In this document: in pieces, positions 63,880 through 64,000 of the stretch
Layout: each line of letters opens with the position of its first letter
Numbering within the stretch: the stretch's first letter is position 1
NCBI GenBank assembly: GCA_035409945.1
Contig: DAONQC010000001.1
Location: 62,001-126,000 of the forward strand
Reading direction: 5' to 3'
Source: MWEH01 sp035409945
GTDB lineage: Bacteria; Bacillota; Clostridia; Christensenellales; DTU072
Length of the DNA: 64,000 nt
Program-made: the position numbers and the translations under genes
Notes under the pieces: model-generated
Told to the model about the DNA's origin: nothing
Seen by the model: only the letters and a program-made list of their open reading frames with translations
Database searches by the model: none

Positions 63880-64000
63880 CTATTTGACAATGTCAATTAG
63901 TTTTAAGTTTAACCAGCCCTTCCTTTCATCTATTTTTATAAGTTTTACTTTGACAATATCCCCTTCTTTTAAAACATCACTAACTTTTTCCACTCTTTTA
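63880..64000 (-). CDS. pnp: C-terminal S1 domain of a probable polynucleotide phosphorylase, partial
   Basis: Forty residues at the window edge read KRVEKVSDVLKEGDIVKVKLIKIDERKGW... and end in LNLKLIDIVK. The pattern VxKVxDVLKxGDxVxVKxIxID (S1 beta barrel at the extreme C-terminus with almost no tail) is that of PNPase. Other S1 proteins with a terminal S1 domain are possible because the catalytic part lies outside the window. Confidence 0.65.
   Translation of the reverse strand, partial: KRVEKVSDVLKEGDIVKVKLIKIDERKGWLNLKLIDIVK

Overview
The window is AT-rich chromosomal DNA from a low-GC Gram-positive bacterium, most likely an uncultured member of the Clostridia. Supporting evidence: the ispH-S1 fusion next to cmk, scpA/scpB, long-form HPF, RnpM/YlxR, a bifunctional Rel enzyme, the SCIFF ranthipeptide with its radical-SAM maturase beside yajC/secDF, and the classical Firmicute gene string frr-uppS-cdsA-dxr-rseP-ispG-polC...rimP-nusA-rnpM-infB-rbfA-nrnA-truB-ribF. 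The standard genetic code is used (TGA is a stop). Every protein gene lies on the minus strand. The only plus-strand features I could support are two tRNA-Leu genes with their promoter and terminator.

Layout, read by coordinate: 1-5 kb holds ispH-S1 (cut by the window edge), cmk, a frameshifted HI0933-type flavoprotein, surE and an RluB-type pseudouridine synthase. 5-13.5 kb is one giant (2818-residue) MBG/Ig-like repeat surface protein inserted between rluB and scpB. 13.6-25 kb holds scpB-scpA-M50 protease, an endonuclease IV-like protein, then ribF, truB, nrnA, rbfA, infB, rnpM, nusA and rimP. 25-33 kb holds rluD, lspA, yggS, a 1212-residue repeat lipoprotein, and a PolC remnant that keeps only the N-terminal/OB region and the proofreading exonuclease. 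32.5-38 kb is ispG-rseP-dxr-cdsA-uppS-frr. 38.3-38.9 kb is a six-tRNA operon. 39-46 kb is rel, recJ, secF, secD. 46-52.7 kb is the SCIFF pair, yajC, tgt, queA, ruvB, ruvA, ruvC. 52.9-56.7 kb is an orphan ABC ATPase with altered catalytic motifs, pgi, a TIM-barrel isomerase-like protein and hpf. 57-63.6 kb holds a 999-residue PurL-like protein that has lost the family's catalytic residues, translationally coupled to a 1125-residue BspA/InlB-repeat lipoprotein. The window ends in the 3' end of a PNPase-like gene.

The housekeeping genes work together in translation and RNA processing (rimP, nusA, infB, rbfA, truB, rluB, rluD, frr, hpf, pnp, tRNAs), the MEP isoprenoid/undecaprenyl and phospholipid pathway (dxr, ispG, ispH, uppS, cdsA), envelope proteolysis and export (rseP, lspA, yajC, secDF), queuosine (tgt, queA), Holliday-junction repair (ruvABC, recJ) and chromosome segregation (scpAB).

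The most unusual content is a set of relics or repurposed relatives of essential enzymes that still have long open frames: the polymerase-less PolC, the catalytically dead PurL-like protein fused by an ATGA overlap to a surface lipoprotein gene, and an ABC ATPase with non-canonical signature, Walker B and switch residues. Three large surface proteins are inserted into otherwise conserved housekeeping neighbourhoods. All family assignments come from reading motifs and synteny; no database search was possible.
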